Shown here: positions 44,392-54,837 of the stretch, piece by piece
Numbering within the stretch: the stretch's first letter is position 1
How the letters are laid out: each line of letters opens with the position of its first letter
From: Janthinobacterium sp. 17J80-10
GTDB lineage: Bacteria > Pseudomonadota > Gammaproteobacteria > Burkholderiales > Burkholderiaceae_D
Length of the DNA stretch: 64,000 bases
Assembly: GCF_004114795.1 (NCBI RefSeq)
Contig: NZ_CP035311.1
Location: 3,472,001 to 3,536,000, forward strand
Direction of reading: 5' to 3'
Translations under genes and position numbers: made by a program
The notes under the pieces: model-generated
Told to the model about the DNA's origin: nothing
What the model saw: only the letters and a program-made list of their open reading frames with translations
Databases searched by the model: none

Positions 44392-47109
44392 TCAGTTTGC
44401 AAGGGATTTCGAGATAACTTCCAGCACGTCGCCCGACAGTGCCGGGGTGTCGGCGACCTGCTGCAGGGCGGCGCGCATTTTTTCGCGCAGCGGCGGGGCA
44501 AATTTGCGCCAGCGGTCGAGCGAGCGCGCCAGGCGCGCGGCGACCTGCGGGTTGATCGCATTCAGGGCGATGACGTGCTCGGCCCAGAAGGCATAGCCGC
44601 TGCCGTCGGCGGCATGGAATTGCGCCGGATTGGCATTGCAGAAGGCCAGCACCAGGCTGCGCACGCGGTTCGGGTTTTTCAGGGTGAAGGCGGGATGGCG
44701 CGCCAGTGCGCGCACTGCCGCCACATCTGTGCCGCGGGCGGTCGCCTGCAGCGTGAACCATTTATCGATGACCAGGGCTTCATGCTCGAAGTCGCGGTAA
44801 AAACGCTCCAGGCCGGCCTGGCGTCCGGGCGCGCTGCTGTTGACCAGCGCGGTCAGCGCAGCCATGCGGTCGGTCATGTTGCCGGCATGGTCGTACTGCG
44901 CCTGCATGAGCGCATGGGCAGCGGCATCGTCGCGCTCGCCGAGGTAAGCCAGCGCCAGGTTTTTCAAGCCGCGCCGGCCGGTCGACTGCGCATCCGGGCT
45001 GTAGGGGCCCGGCGTCTGGTTGTCATGGTAAGCCGCGAGCAAATCTTCCTGCAGCTGATCCGCCAGGGCGCGCCGCAGCGCCTGGCGCGCGCGGTGGATG
45101 GCATGCGGATGGATCACGTCCATCTCTTCGGAAAGCATGGCTTCGGACGGCAGCATCAGCGCCACTTCACGGAATGCCGGATCCAGGCCGGTATGGCGCA
45201 GGGTGCTGCGCAGCGCACTCACCAGCGCTGAATGCTCGGCAAGCGATGCGCCCGATGGCCCCGCAGGCAAGTCGGCGGCGTCGCCATCGAAAGTCTGGGC
45301 AGCGGAATCGGCCAGCAGCAGCTTGTCGACCAGCACCAGCAAGCGGCGCGTGGCCAGGCGCTGGCCGGCTTCCCAGCGGTTGAATGGATCGCTGTCTTGC
45401 TCCATCAGGAAAGCCAGTTCCGCATCGGTGTATTCGTGGGTCAGCACCACGGGCGCCGAAAAATTGCGCAGCAGCGAAGGCACCGGGCACTCGCCCACGC
45501 CGTGGAATACGAAGGTCTGGTGCGCTTCAGTCAGCTCCAGGGTGGCCGTGGTGGGCGCATCGGCTGCCTGCGCGCCGGGCGTCAGCTGCAGCGGCATGTC
45601 GCGGCCGCTGGCGTCAAGCAGGCCGACGGCGACCGGAATATGAAATGGCAGCTTCTCTTCCTGGCCCGGCGTTGGCTTGCAGCTTTGCGCCAGCGTCAGT
45701 GTGTAGGTTTTTTCGTGGGCGTCGTATTCGCCGGTGGCCGACACATGCGGCGTGCCGGCCTGGCTGTACCAGCGCTCGAACTGCGACAGGTCACGGCGGT
45801 TGGCGTCGGCCATGGCGGCGCGAAAATCATCGCAGGTCACAGCCTGGCCATCATGCCGCTGGAAATACAATTCCATGCCGCGGTTGAACCCGTCGCGGCC
45901 CAGCAGGGTCTGGTACATGCGCACCACTTCGGCGCCCTTTTCATACACCGTCACGGTGTAGAAATTGTTGATCTCGATATACGAGTCCGGGCGTACCGGG
46001 TGCGCCATCGGGCCATCATCTTCCGCGAACTGGGTCTGGCGCAGCACGCGCACATCCTCGATACGCTTGACGGCGCGCCCCGAGGCGCTGCCGACCATGT
46101 CGGCGGAAAACTCCTGGTCGCGAAAGACGGTCAGCCCTTCCTTCAGGGACAGCTGGAACCAGTCGCGGCACGTGACGCGGTTGCCGGTCCAGTTATGGAA
46201 GTATTCATGGCCGACCACCGCTTCGATGCCGGCGTAATCGATATCGGTTGCAACGCGCGGATTGGCCAGCACATATTTGGTGTTGAAGATGTTCAGGCCC
46301 TTGTTTTCCATGGCGCCCATGTTGAAGTCGCCCACGGCAACAATCATGAAGCGATCCAGGTCCAGTTCAAGGTTGAAGCGCTCCTCGTCCCAGCGGATGC
46401 TGTTCTTGAGCGAATCCATCGCGTGCTGGGTCTTGTCGAGGTTGCCGTGCTCGACCCAGACCTGCAACAGGACTTCACGGCCGGACTTGAGCTGGAAGGC
46501 TTCTTCCTGGCACACCAGGTTGCCCGCCACGAGCGCGAACAGGTAGGACGGCTTCTTGAAGGGGTCTTCCCACAGCGCGTAGTGGCGGCCATCGCCGAGG
46601 TCGCCTTCCTCGATCAGGTTGCCGTTGCCCAGCAAGACCGGGTAACGCGCCCGGTCGGCGCGCAGCATCACGGTGTACTTCGCCATCACGTCGGGGCGGT
46701 CCGGGAAGTAGGTGATCTTGCGGAAGCCCTCGGCTTCGCACTGGGTAAAGAAATTGCCGCTGGAGACGTACAAGCCCATCAGCGACGTATTGCGCTCGGG
46801 ATGCAGGGCGGTTTCGATTTCCAGGGTGACGCGGTTCGGCGCGCCCGGTATGCGCAAGGTGTCGCCCTCGAGCAGATACTGCCCTTGCGCAAGTGTCTTG
46901 CCATTCATGCGGATTTGCACCAGGCGCAGCTCATGGCCATGCAAGACCAGGTCGCGCTCGGGGCTGCCGGGATTGCGCACCAGGATGCTGCGGGTGGCAA
47001 CCCGGGTTTCCGCCGGGTCGAGATCAAAGCCCATCTCGACCTGTTCGACGCGGTAGGCGGGAGCGGTATATTGCTGGCGGTAGATCGTCGGAGGAGTGTC
47101 TGTACGCAT
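44392..47109 (-). CDS. pepN: Aminopeptidase N
   Basis: Zinc metallopeptidase of family M1 that removes N-terminal residues from peptides in the cytoplasm. About 905 residues from the ATG at 47109 (a TTG 18 bases earlier is the alternative). The exopeptidase motif is GAMENKGLN, the zinc site is [10 protein letters not shown] with the downstream glutamate in [14 protein letters not shown]. The C-terminal half is the DUF3458 helical array of PepN. The family length is about 870-900. It precedes fbp. Confidence 0.95.
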   Translation of the reverse strand: MRTDTPPTIYRQQYTAPAYRVEQVEMGFDLDPAETRVATRSILVRNPGSPERDLVLHGHELRLVQIRMNGKTLAQGQYLLEGDTLRIPGAPNRVTLEIETALHPERNTSLMGLYVSSGNFFTQCEAEGFRKITYFPDRPDVMAKYTVMLRADRARYPVLLGNGNLIEEGDLGDGRHYALWEDPFKKPSYLFALVAGNLVCQEEAFQLKSGREVLLQVWVEHGNLDKTQHAMDSLKNSIRWDEERFNLELDLDRFMIVAVGDFNMGAMENKGLNIFNTKYVLANPRVATDIDYAGIEAVVGHEYFHNWTGNRVTCRDWFQLSLKEGLTVFRDQEFSADMVGSASGRAVKRIEDVRVLRQTQFAEDDGPMAHPVRPDSYIEINNFYTVTVYEKGAEVVRMYQTLLGRDGFNRGMELYFQRHDGQAVTCDDFRAAMADANRRDLSQFERWYSQAGTPHVSATGEYDAHEKTYTLTLAQSCKPTPGQEEKLPFHIPVAVGLLDASGRDMPLQLTPGAQAADAPTTATLELTEAHQTFVFHGVGECPVPSLLRNFSAPVVLTHEYTDAELAFLMEQDSDPFNRWEAGQRLATRRLLVLVDKLLLADSAAQTFDGDAADLPAGPSGASLAEHSALVSALRSTLRHTGLDPAFREVALMLPSEAMLSEEMDVIHPHAIHRARQALRRALADQLQEDLLAAYHDNQTPGPYSPDAQSTGRRGLKNLALAYLGERDDAAAHALMQAQYDHAGNMTDRMAALTALVNSSAPGRQAGLERFYRDFEHEALVIDKWFTLQATARGTDVAAVRALARHPAFTLKNPNRVRSLVLAFCNANPAQFHAADGSGYAFWAEHVIALNAINPQVAARLARSLDRWRKFAPPLREKMRAALQQVADTPALSGDVLEVISKSLAN

Positions 47110-47171
47110 CGCGGTGGAGTCCTGCAAAAGAAAGGCGCAAAATAGGATTTTACCAACCCGGAGGGAGAATC

Positions 47172-47513
47172 ATGAAATTACTAACAACGGCTGGCCTGCT
47201 TTGCCTCATGCTTGGCCTTGCTTCCTGTACCCAGGAGCAACAAAACCAGATTAGCCGCTCGGTGCAAAACTGGACCGGCACCAATGGCGTGCTGGAATTT
47301 TATGCCGGCGAAAAATTAGCCCGGCGTTTCCTGAAAATCGACAAGATTTCCACCGCACTAGGAACGAGCGATGGCCAGGCACGTTCTTACCGGTATGGTT
47401 ACGGCATCCTGGATGAAAACCTCAACATGGTGGCGGATGCAGGCGAAAAAAAGGTGTATTTCGAAATCAGCGATTTTGGCGCCAGCTACATTTTCTTCGA
47501 AAACCCGCACTGA
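47172..47513 (+). CDS. Small lipoprotein, unknown function
   Basis: A 113-residue lipoprotein from an ATG with GGAGGGAG upstream. Signal peptide MKLLTTAGLLCLMLGLASC ends at the lipobox LASC. The mature part is compact and mixed: QNWTGTNGVLEFYAGEKLAR, RFLKIDKISTALGTSDGQAR, YGILDENLNMVADAGEKKVY, FEISDFGASYIFF. I do not recognise the family. Divergent from pepN; 52 bases before the DUF4136 gene. Confidence 0.75.
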   Translation: MKLLTTAGLLCLMLGLASCTQEQQNQISRSVQNWTGTNGVLEFYAGEKLARRFLKIDKISTALGTSDGQARSYRYGYGILDENLNMVADAGEKKVYFEISDFGASYIFFENPH

Positions 47514-47565
47514 AATGAATCCGGGACTATCATTAAGCATGTCACAGAATCAACCGGAGCGCGCC

Positions 47566-48228
47566 ATGAGACGCGGCATACCCTTCCTTATCCTGGCGGC
47601 GCTGGCGCTTTTGCTGAGCGGCTGTGCCACCCCCACCATCCGCAACGAGGTGACGGCGTTCCATGAATGGCCGGCGCAACTGGCCGACAAGTCCTTTGTT
47701 TTCGAGCGGTCTGCCGCCCAAAACAATGACCTGGAATACCGCAACTATGAAAACCTGGTGCGCGCCGAACTGCTGCGACTGGGTTTTGCCGACCCTGCCG
47801 GGGGGGCGAAAGCCGCGCTGAAAGTCAACATGGCGTACCAGGTCAGCGACCGCGACGTGCGGGTGGTGCAACCCGTGGTCGTCAATTCCGGCTGGGCCGG
47901 GCCCTACTATGGCCCGCGCTGGCCCTACCGTTATTACGATCCGTTTTACGACCCGTTCTGGTACTCGCCGCCGGTCGTCAGCTACCAGGAATCGAATTAC
48001 CGCCTGTTCCGGCGCCAGCTGCAGGTCGGCATCACGCGCATCAGCGATGGCAAGAAACTGTATGACGTCACCGTTGCCGGCGAAGGCCAGACCTCGTCGC
48101 TGGCCGCCGTCATGCCCTACATGGTCAAAAGCGCCTTTGCCGAGTTTCCCGGCAAGAGCGGCGTGCCGCGCCGGGTCGAACTCGAATTCACGGAAGTGCC
48201 CGCGAAAGAGCGCAAGCCTCAGGAATAG
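47566..48228 (+). CDS. DUF4136-family lipoprotein
   Basis: A 220-residue outer-membrane-type lipoprotein. From the ATG at 47566, preceded by CCGGAG, the signal peptide ends at LLLSGC followed by ATPTIRNEVTAFHEW. The DUF4136 body has the usual DKSFVFERSAAQNNDLEYRN, YENLVRAELLRLGFA and a Tyr/Pro/Trp-rich insert (YYGPRWPYRYYDPFYDPFWY). Function unknown. It follows the small lipoprotein gene and probably shares its transcript; its last 10 bases overlap the convergent small gene. Confidence 0.85.
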   Translation: MRRGIPFLILAALALLLSGCATPTIRNEVTAFHEWPAQLADKSFVFERSAAQNNDLEYRNYENLVRAELLRLGFADPAGGAKAALKVNMAYQVSDRDVRVVQPVVVNSGWAGPYYGPRWPYRYYDPFYDPFWYSPPVVSYQESNYRLFRRQLQVGITRISDGKKLYDVTVAGEGQTSSLAAVMPYMVKSAFAEFPGKSGVPRRVELEFTEVPAKERKPQE

Positions 48229-48356
48229 TAAGCCAGCGAAGCGAAGGTCACCCCCACCACGACCAGCACCGCCGCGACCAGCACAAGCAGCAGGCGCCCG
48301 AACTTGGGCGAATCGTCCGCAGCGGCGGGCTCGTTTAATTTGGGGTCAGAGTGCAT
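48219..48356 (-). CDS. Small single-helix membrane protein, 45 residues
   Basis: From the ATG at 48356 it encodes MHSDPKLNEPAAADDSPKFG, then RLLLVLVAAVLVVVGVTFAS and LAYYS. A polar N-terminal tail and one Val/Leu-rich helix. The ribosome binding site is weak (GGATAAAA). It overlaps the DUF4136 gene end by 10 bases. Plausible but not proven. Confidence 0.45.
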   Translation of the reverse strand: MHSDPKLNEPAAADDSPKFGRLLLVLVAAVLVVVGVTFASLAYYS

Positions 48357-48379
48357 TTTTATCCAGTCAGTTAATCGGT

Positions 48380-49354
48380 TTATGGCAGCAGGATGCTCGA
48401 ACCGGTGGTCTTGCGCGCTTCGAGGTCTTGGTGGGCCAGCGCGGCATCCTTCAAGGCATAGCGCTGGTTGACCGGGATCTTGATCTTGCCGCTGTCGACC
48501 ATGGCAAACAGTTCGCTCGCCATTTGCTCGAGGTCATTGCGTTTGGCAATATAGGTAAAGAGCGTCGGCCGGGTCACATACAGCGAGCCGCGCGAGGCCA
48601 GTTCCTGCATGGAAAATGGCGGCACCGGGCCGGAAGCCGCGCCGAAACTGACCAGCATGCCCAGCGGCGCCAGGCAATCCAGCGAGCCGGTGAAAGTATC
48701 CTTGCCGATCGAGTCATATACCACCGGCACGCCGGCGCCACCGGTGATTTCGCGCACGCGCTCGACAAAATTTTCCTTGTTGTAGTTGATCACATGGGTG
48801 CAGCCATGGGACTTTGCCAGCGCCGCCTTTTCATCGGAGCCGACGGTGCCGATCATGGTCACGCCCATGGCGCGCGCCCACTGGCAGGCAATCAGGCCTA
48901 CCCCGCCGGCGGCGGCATGGAACAGGATGGTTTCACCGCCGCGCAAGGGATACGTGCGGCGAAACAGGTATTGCACGGTCAGGCCTTGCAGCATCATGGC
49001 CGCCGCCGTTTCGAAATCGATGGAGGCCGGCAGCCGCACCACCTTGGCAGCAGGCATCACGCGGTCCTCGGCATACGCCCCCGGAGGATGCGAGGCATAG
49101 GCCACACGGTCGCCCACGCGCAGGAAAGAAACATCGGCACCGACCGCGTCGACCACGCCGGCCGCTTCCATGCCCAGCCCTGCCGGCAAGGATTGCGGAT
49201 AGGCGCCATTGCGGAAATACACGTCGATGTAGTTCAGGCCAATGGCGGCATGGCGCACCCGCACCTCGCCGGGGCCAGGCGCGCCCACCTCGACATCGAC
49301 ATATTCCATGACTTCGGGGCCGCCCACCCGGGAAATCCTGATTGCTTTAGACAT
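48380..49354 (-). CDS. NADPH:quinone oxidoreductase (zinc-free MDR)
   Basis: Cytoplasmic medium-chain reductase of 324 residues, of the quinone oxidoreductase 1 (QOR) group. GroES-like N-terminus (GPGEVRVRHAAIGLNYIDVY), no zinc-binding cysteine set, Rossmann motif ETILFHAAAGGVGLIACQWA and GTVGSDEKAALAKSHGCTHV. C-terminal SMQELASRGSLYVTRPTLFT is typical. Reduces quinones by NADPH, one electron at a time. The ATG at 49354 has GAGGTG upstream. Confidence 0.92.
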   Translation of the reverse strand: MSKAIRISRVGGPEVMEYVDVEVGAPGPGEVRVRHAAIGLNYIDVYFRNGAYPQSLPAGLGMEAAGVVDAVGADVSFLRVGDRVAYASHPPGAYAEDRVMPAAKVVRLPASIDFETAAAMMLQGLTVQYLFRRTYPLRGGETILFHAAAGGVGLIACQWARAMGVTMIGTVGSDEKAALAKSHGCTHVINYNKENFVERVREITGGAGVPVVYDSIGKDTFTGSLDCLAPLGMLVSFGAASGPVPPFSMQELASRGSLYVTRPTLFTYIAKRNDLEQMASELFAMVDSGKIKIPVNQRYALKDAALAHQDLEARKTTGSSILLP

Positions 49355-49452
49355 GCGCACCTCGCAGGTTGTAAAAGTGTTTGATCCGAATTGCCAGCAT
49401 TCTAAACCGGCGTGGCGATGGCGTAATGGCGCGCGCCCGCCGCACTGCCGCT

Positions 49453-50367
49453 TCACGCTTTCTTGCGCGACAACAAATACATGCCGCACAAAACCAGCGC
49501 GGTGCCGCCCAGCTGGATTGCCGTAATCGGCTCGCCGAGGATCAGCGCGGCCAAAAACAGGTTCGACACCGGCCCCACCATGCCGGCCTGGGACGCGCTG
49601 GCCGCACCGATCTTTTCCACGGCCAGCATGGTCAGGTAGACCGGCAGCACGGTGCAAAACACTGCATTGAGCAGCGACAGGACATACACCTCGTGCGGCT
49701 GCACCAGCATGCCGGCCGGCCGCAGCAGGAAATACTGGGCGATGCACGCCACGCTGGAGACGCACATGGCATAGGCCACCAGGCGCAGGGTGCCGACCTT
49801 GCGCACCAGTTCGCCCGATAGCAGCAGGTACAGGGCGTAGGTAATTGCGCTGGACAGCACCAGCGCGCCGCCCAGGGCGATATTGCTGCCGCCGACCCGC
49901 ACGTCATGCAGGAATACCAGGACCGTGCCGCCATAGGACACCAGCAGCGCGAGCCACTCCAGGCGTGTGACTTTCCTTTTCAGGAAAAGGAAGGAAATCA
50001 GCAAGACGAAGGATGGGGCGAGAAACAGGATGAGCCGTTCCAAGCCGGCGCTGATGTACTGCAGCCCGAGAAAGTCCAGGAAGCTCGACAGGTAATAACC
50101 GATCAACCCCAGCACGACGATCTTGCCGCGCTCGGCCGGCGACAGCGGCGCGTCGGTGCGGCTTTTCCACAGCGCGATGCCAAGGAAAAACGGCAGCGAA
50201 AACAGCATGCGAAATGTGATCAGGGTGACCGCATCGACGTCGTAGCGGTAAATCAGCTTGGCGACGATGGCCTTGGCAGAGAAAAAAACCGCGCCCAGGG
50301 TGGCGATGCCGAGGCCAAGCAGGAAAGCCTGGCGCGTCGGCGTCATGGAAGATTGATTTACAGACAT
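49453..50367 (-). CDS. EamA/DMT-family transporter
   Basis: Inner-membrane drug/metabolite transporter of 304 residues with ten predicted helices in two EamA halves. The first half has FFSAKAIVAKLIYRYDVDAV and FRMLFSLPFFLGIALW; the second ends with AASASQAGMVGPVSNLFLAA, ALILGEPITAIQLGGTALVL and the basic tail SRKKA. The substrate cannot be told from sequence. Start at 50367; no strong ribosome binding site. Confidence 0.88.
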   Translation of the reverse strand: MSVNQSSMTPTRQAFLLGLGIATLGAVFFSAKAIVAKLIYRYDVDAVTLITFRMLFSLPFFLGIALWKSRTDAPLSPAERGKIVVLGLIGYYLSSFLDFLGLQYISAGLERLILFLAPSFVLLISFLFLKRKVTRLEWLALLVSYGGTVLVFLHDVRVGGSNIALGGALVLSSAITYALYLLLSGELVRKVGTLRLVAYAMCVSSVACIAQYFLLRPAGMLVQPHEVYVLSLLNAVFCTVLPVYLTMLAVEKIGAASASQAGMVGPVSNLFLAALILGEPITAIQLGGTALVLCGMYLLSRKKA

Positions 50368-50550
50368 GGAAGGATTGTAGGGCTTCCTCCGCATTCATGC
50401 CGAAGGCCACGTAAAGGGCAGTTTTGACAAGGGCCGGTATGGTAAAATCCGCGTTTATCCACGTGCCTGCGGTCGACTCGACCGGAATGAAAAACTGGCG
50501 TTTTTCCCTTCAAAAACAGGCACTTGCAAAACGCTTACGAAAGAGTCGCC

Positions 50551-51276
50551 ATGGCAGGACATAGCAAATGGGCCAACATCAAGCATAAAAAGGCAGCAAC
50601 CGATGCCAAGCGCGGCAAGATCTGGACCCGGCTGATCAAGGAAATTACAGTAGCAGCCCGCATGGGCGGTGGCGATATCAATGCCAACCCGCGCCTGCGC
50701 CTGGCGGTGGACAAGGCGGCCGACGCCAACATGCCCAAGGATAACGTCACCCGCGCCATCCAGCGCGGCACCGGCGGCCTGGAAGGCGTCAACTATGAAG
50801 AAATCCGCTATGAAGGCTATGGCATCAATGGCGCCGCCATCATCGTCGACTGCCTGACCGACAACCGCGTGCGTACCGTGGCCGAAGTGCGCCACGCCTT
50901 TTCCAAGTTCGGCGGCAACATGGGCACCGAAGGCTCGGTGGCTTTCCTGTTCAAGCATTGCGGCCAGTTCTATTTCGCCCCGGGCACCAATGAAGACGCC
51001 CTGATGGAAGCCGCGCTCGAAGCCGGCGCCGAAGACGTGCTGACCGACGAGGAAGGCGGCATCGAAGTGCTGTGCCCGCCGCACGACTTTTCCGCCGTCA
51101 AGGATGCCCTGGAAAAAGCCGGCTTCAAGGCCGAAATGGGCGAAGTGACGATGAAGCCGTCGACCGAAACCGTCTTCACCGGCGAGGACGCCCTGAAAAT
51201 GCAAAAACTGCTGGATGCGCTGGAAAACCTGGACGACGTCCAGGAAGTCTTCAGCAACGCCGTGATCGAGGAATAA
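50551..51276 (+). CDS. yebC: YebC/PmpR-family regulator
   Basis: Cytoplasmic YebC/TACO1-family protein of 241 residues. The start [20 protein letters not shown] is invariant in the family, followed by [20 protein letters not shown] and [20 protein letters not shown]1-like proteins are reported both as regulators and as helpers of translation at difficult motifs. First gene of the housekeeping run; purD begins four bases after its stop. Confidence 0.95.
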   Translation: MAGHSKWANIKHKKAATDAKRGKIWTRLIKEITVAARMGGGDINANPRLRLAVDKAADANMPKDNVTRAIQRGTGGLEGVNYEEIRYEGYGINGAAIIVDCLTDNRVRTVAEVRHAFSKFGGNMGTEGSVAFLFKHCGQFYFAPGTNEDALMEAALEAGAEDVLTDEEGGIEVLCPPHDFSAVKDALEKAGFKAEMGEVTMKPSTETVFTGEDALKMQKLLDALENLDDVQEVFSNAVIEE

Positions 51277-51280
51277 GCAC

Positions 51281-52549
51281 ATGAAAGTACTGGTAGTAGG
51301 CTCAGGCGGCCGCGAACACGCGCTGGCCTGGAAACTTGCGCAATCGCCGCGCATCCAGATGGTCTATGTCGCGCCCGGCAATGGCGGCACCGAACTCGAT
51401 TCGCGCCTGAAAAACGTGCCGATCACCGATCCGGCGTGGCTGGCGCAATTCGCCATCAAGGAAGGCATAGGCATTACCCTGGTCGGCCCGGAAACCCCGC
51501 TGGCCGCCGGCATCGTCAACATCTTCCGCGACCAGGGCCTGAAAATCTTCGGCCCGACCAAGGAAGCCGCGCAACTGGAAAGTTCCAAGGATTTCGCCAA
51601 GGCCTTCATGCAGCGCCACGGCATCCCGACTGCCGAATACCAGACCTTCGCCGACGCCAGCGCCGCGCACGAGTACGTCAACCGCAAGGGCGCGCCGATC
51701 GTCATCAAGGCCGACGGCCTGGCCGCAGGCAAGGGCGTGGTGGTGGCCATGTCGCTGGACGAAGCGCATGCCGCCATCGACGCCATGCTGTCGGATAACA
51801 AGCTCGGCGACGCCGGCGCGCGCGTGGTGATCGAGGAATTCCTCGATGGCGAAGAAGCCAGCTTCATTGTCATGGTCGATGGCCACAACATTCTGCCCAT
51901 GGCGACCAGCCAGGACCACAAGCGTCTGCAGGACAATGACCAGGGGCCGAACACCGGCGGCATGGGCGCCTATTCGCCGGCGCCGATCGTTACGCCGGCG
52001 CTGCACGCGCGGGTCATGCGTGAAATCATTGACCCGACCGTGCAGGGCATGGCACGCGATGGCATTCCCTTTACCGGCTTCCTGTATGCCGGCCTCATGA
52101 TCGACAAGGATGGCAACCCCAAGACGCTGGAATTCAACTGCCGCATGGGTGACCCGGAAACCCAGCCGATCATGGCGCGCCTGAAGACCGATTACCTGAC
52201 CGTGCTGGAGCATGCCGTCGCCGGCACGCTCGACAAGGTCGAACTCGACTGGGATCGCCGCACCGCGCTGGGCGTGGTGATGGCCGCAGCCGGCTATCCG
52301 GAAGCGCCGAAGAAGGGCGACGCCATCCATGGCATCCCGGCCGAGACGCCCGATGCCGTCACCTTCCATGCCGGCACCACCCATGCCGACGGCCACCTGG
52401 TGACCTCAGGCGGACGCGTGCTGTGCGTAGTCGGGCTGGGCGACAGTGTCAAGATGGCGCAGCGCGAAGCCTACCAGGCGGTGGAAAAGATCCAGTTCAA
52501 TGGCATGCAATACCGCCACGACATTGGCTGGCGCGCAATCAAGCGGTAA
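51281..52549 (+). CDS. purD: Phosphoribosylamine-glycine ligase
   Basis: Second step of de novo purine synthesis: ATP-dependent joining of glycine to phosphoribosylamine. 422 residues, full length. Landmarks are [20 protein letters not shown], the ATP-grasp domain with [20 protein letters not shown] and the closing [19 protein letters not shown]. It is four bases after yebC and 10 before hemF, so one transcript is likely. Confidence 0.97.
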   Translation: MKVLVVGSGGREHALAWKLAQSPRIQMVYVAPGNGGTELDSRLKNVPITDPAWLAQFAIKEGIGITLVGPETPLAAGIVNIFRDQGLKIFGPTKEAAQLESSKDFAKAFMQRHGIPTAEYQTFADASAAHEYVNRKGAPIVIKADGLAAGKGVVVAMSLDEAHAAIDAMLSDNKLGDAGARVVIEEFLDGEEASFIVMVDGHNILPMATSQDHKRLQDNDQGPNTGGMGAYSPAPIVTPALHARVMREIIDPTVQGMARDGIPFTGFLYAGLMIDKDGNPKTLEFNCRMGDPETQPIMARLKTDYLTVLEHAVAGTLDKVELDWDRRTALGVVMAAAGYPEAPKKGDAIHGIPAETPDAVTFHAGTTHADGHLVTSGGRVLCVVGLGDSVKMAQREAYQAVEKIQFNGMQYRHDIGWRAIKR

Positions 52550-52559
52550 AGGCTCTCCC

Positions 52560-53456
52560 ATGAATTCCGCTTCCGTCAAGACTTACCTGACCGGCCTGCA
52601 GAGCCGCATCGTCGGCTCCCTCGAAGCTGTCGACGGCAAGCCGTTTCTGACCGATAGCTGGGAACGCGCCGAGGGCGGCGGCGGCACTTCCCGCATCATC
52701 GAGGAAGGCAATGTCTTCGAACGCGGTGGCGTGGGTTTTTCGCACGTCATGGGCAAGAGTCTGCCGCCATCGGCTGCCGCCAACCGGCCCGAAATTGCCG
52801 GACGCAACTGGGAAGCCATGGGCGTGTCGCTGGTGCTCCACCCGCGCAATCCCTATGCGCCCACGGTGCACATGAATGTGCGCTTCTTCGTCGCCAATGC
52901 CGAAGGCCAGGCGCCGGTGTGGTGGTTTGGCGGCGGCATGGATCTCACGCCCTACTACGGCTTCGAGGAAGATGCCCGGCATTTTCACCAGACTTGCAAG
53001 AATGCGCTCACGCCGTTCGGCGCCGAGCTGCACCCGCATTTCAAGAAATGGTGCGACGATTACTTTTTCCTCAAGCACCGCAATGAGCCGCGCGGCGTCG
53101 GCGGCATCTTTTACGATGACTTCCACGCCCTCGGTTTTGAGCAGAGTTTCGCCATGACGCAAAGCGTCGGCGACGCCTTCGTCGATGCGTACGTGCCCAT
53201 CCTGACGCGCCGCAAGGACACCATCTACGGCGAGCGCGAGCGCGACTTCCAGGCTTACCGGCGCGGCCGCTATGTCGAATTCAACCTGGTGTTCGACCGC
53301 GGCACCCATTTCGGCCTGCAGTCGGGCGGGCGTACGGAATCGATCCTGATGTCGCTGCCGCCTGTGGTGAAGTGGCGCTATAACTGGAGCCCCGCGCCCG
53401 GCAGCGCCGAAGCGCAGCTGTACACCGAGTTTTTGACTCACCGCGATTGGGTCTGA
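52560..53456 (+). CDS. hemF: Oxygen-dependent coproporphyrinogen III oxidase
   Basis: Aerobic counterpart of HemN; converts coproporphyrinogen III to protoporphyrinogen IX using oxygen. 298 residues, the usual length. Landmarks are [60 protein letters not shown] and the ending [20 protein letters not shown]. Presence of both HemF and HemN fits a facultative lifestyle. Downstream, nadD is missing. Confidence 0.97.
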   Translation: MNSASVKTYLTGLQSRIVGSLEAVDGKPFLTDSWERAEGGGGTSRIIEEGNVFERGGVGFSHVMGKSLPPSAAANRPEIAGRNWEAMGVSLVLHPRNPYAPTVHMNVRFFVANAEGQAPVWWFGGGMDLTPYYGFEEDARHFHQTCKNALTPFGAELHPHFKKWCDDYFFLKHRNEPRGVGGIFYDDFHALGFEQSFAMTQSVGDAFVDAYVPILTRRKDTIYGERERDFQAYRRGRYVEFNLVFDRGTHFGLQSGGRTESILMSLPPVVKWRYNWSPAPGSAEAQLYTEFLTHRDWV

Positions 53457-53498
53457 CGTACGCACTGCCACCAGGCAAGAACAAACTAGCCAGAATAC

Positions 53499-53526
53499 CT
53501 GCCGGCGACCTTGCCATCGCCGGCAG
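53499..53526 (+). terminator. Hairpin between hemF and rsfS
   Basis: CTGCCGGCGA (53499-53508) pairs perfectly with TCGCCGGCAG (53517-53526), loop of 8. A T run is lacking, so it may act as a pause or processing site. An AT-rich TATAAAT stretch just after it may be the rsfS promoter -10. Confidence 0.5.
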
Positions 53527-53576
53527 TGTTAGACTATAAATAAAATAACGTAACTTCTACCGGAACAAAGCCCCGC

Positions 53577-54311
53577 ATGGATATCAAAAAACTGCAAGCC
53601 CTCGTCGTTGACGCCCTCGAAGACGTCAAGGCACAAGACATCCGTGTCTACGACACCGCCCACGTAACCAGCCTGTTCGATCGCCTGGCCATCGCCTCCG
53701 GCACTTCCAACCGGCAAACCAAGGCGCTGGCCGCTTCGGTGCGCGACAAGGTCAAGGGAAATGGCGGCACGATCCTCAGCATCGAAGGCGAAGACACCGG
53801 CGAATGGGTGCTGGTCGATCTCGGCGACATGATCGTCCATATCATGCAACCGGCCATCCGCGACTATTACCGCCTGGAAGAAATCTGGGGCGAGAAGGAA
53901 GTCAAGCTGGGCGCCGCCAAGCGCACTGTCAAACGCCCGGCCAACGAGCCCGAAGAAGAGGAAGAAGCCCCGAAAAAGCGCGGACGCCACCTGACCGTCA
54001 GCCGCGCGCCTGCCGAGGTTGAGGCGGAAGCGCCGAAAAAGACCCCGGCCCGCAAGACTGCCACGGGCGCCGCCAAAACGGCAACCAAGACGGCTGCGAA
54101 GACGACCCGGACGACGGCAGCAAAAACGACGGCTGCAAAGACTGCGACCGCCAGGACGACTGCGGCGAAAACGACTGCGGCCAAGTCCACCGCCGCCAAG
54201 ACCGCTGCGCCCCGCAAGACGGCTGCCAAGACTGCTCCTGCCCCGGTCAAGGTAAAGGTTGCCACCCGCAAGACGCCGGCAAAGAAGTCGCCGGCCAAAA
54301 AAGCCGGTTAA
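53577..54311 (+). CDS. rsfS: Ribosome silencing factor with long Lys/Ala/Thr tail
   Basis: RsfS binds ribosomal protein L14 and blocks subunit joining when nutrients are low. Residues 1-112 are the complete domain (MDIKKLQALVVDALEDVKAQ, DIRVYDTAHVTSLFDRLAIA, WVLVDLGDMIVHIMQPAIRD, YRLEEIWGE). The rest, about 130 residues, is an extension: first acidic (NEPEEEEEAPKK), then a run of AAKTT-, TAAKT- and KTAAPRKT-type repeats ending in KKSPAKKAG, similar in composition to histone H1-like or AlgP tails. Family members are usually 105-130 residues. The tail could bind RNA or DNA. Confidence 0.92.
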   Translation: MDIKKLQALVVDALEDVKAQDIRVYDTAHVTSLFDRLAIASGTSNRQTKALAASVRDKVKGNGGTILSIEGEDTGEWVLVDLGDMIVHIMQPAIRDYYRLEEIWGEKEVKLGAAKRTVKRPANEPEEEEEAPKKRGRHLTVSRAPAEVEAEAPKKTPARKTATGAAKTATKTAAKTTRTTAAKTTAAKTATARTTAAKTTAAKSTAAKTAAPRKTAAKTAPAPVKVKVATRKTPAKKSPAKKAG

Positions 54312-54320
54312 GCGCCTGGC

Positions 54321-54791
54321 ATGCAGTTGATCATCGCTGCAGTCGGGCACAAGATGCCCGACTGGATCGAAACCGGCTTTTCCGAATATGCCAAGCGCAT
54401 GCCGCCTGAATGCCGGCTGTTGCTCAAGGAAATCAAGCCGGCAGACCGCGCAGGCGGCAGGACAGCAGAAACGGTCATGGCGCAGGAACGCAGCCGCATC
54501 GAAGCAGCGATCCCGAAGGGCGCACGGATCATTGCCCTGGACGAGCGCGGCAAAGATGTTACTACTGTCCAACTTTCCAAATTTCTGACAGAGTGGCAAC
54601 AAGACGGCCGTGATGTTACATTTGTCATTGGCGGTGCCGACGGTCTGGATGCGCAATTCAAGGCGGGCGCCGACATGCTGGTGCGCATTTCCAGCCTGAC
54701 GCTACCCCACGGCATGGTACGGGTACTGCTGGCGGAACAGTTGTACCGCGCCTGGTCGATCACGCAAAACCACCCCTATCACCGGGTGTAA
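54321..54791 (+). CDS. rlmH: 23S rRNA pseudouridine-1915 N3-methyltransferase
   Basis: SPOUT methyltransferase that methylates pseudouridine 1915 in helix 69 of 23S rRNA in the assembled ribosome. 156 residues, full length. Landmarks are [40 protein letters not shown], the knot [20 protein letters not shown] and the end [18 protein letters not shown]. Nine bases after rsfS; both act on the ribosome. Confidence 0.97.
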   Translation: MQLIIAAVGHKMPDWIETGFSEYAKRMPPECRLLLKEIKPADRAGGRTAETVMAQERSRIEAAIPKGARIIALDERGKDVTTVQLSKFLTEWQQDGRDVTFVIGGADGLDAQFKAGADMLVRISSLTLPHGMVRVLLAEQLYRAWSITQNHPYHRV

Positions 54792-54837
54792 TACACAATA
54801 ATAAGTAACCTCATAACGGCATTTGACCAAGCAGGGC

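Noticed and set aside
45232-47145. 637-codon open frame on the plus strand
   Set aside because: Antisense of pepN; no motifs and no ribosome binding site.
54040-54260. CRISPR-like repetition
   Set aside because: The repeats encode the Lys/Ala/Thr tail of RsfS in frame and lack fixed repeats with unique spacers.
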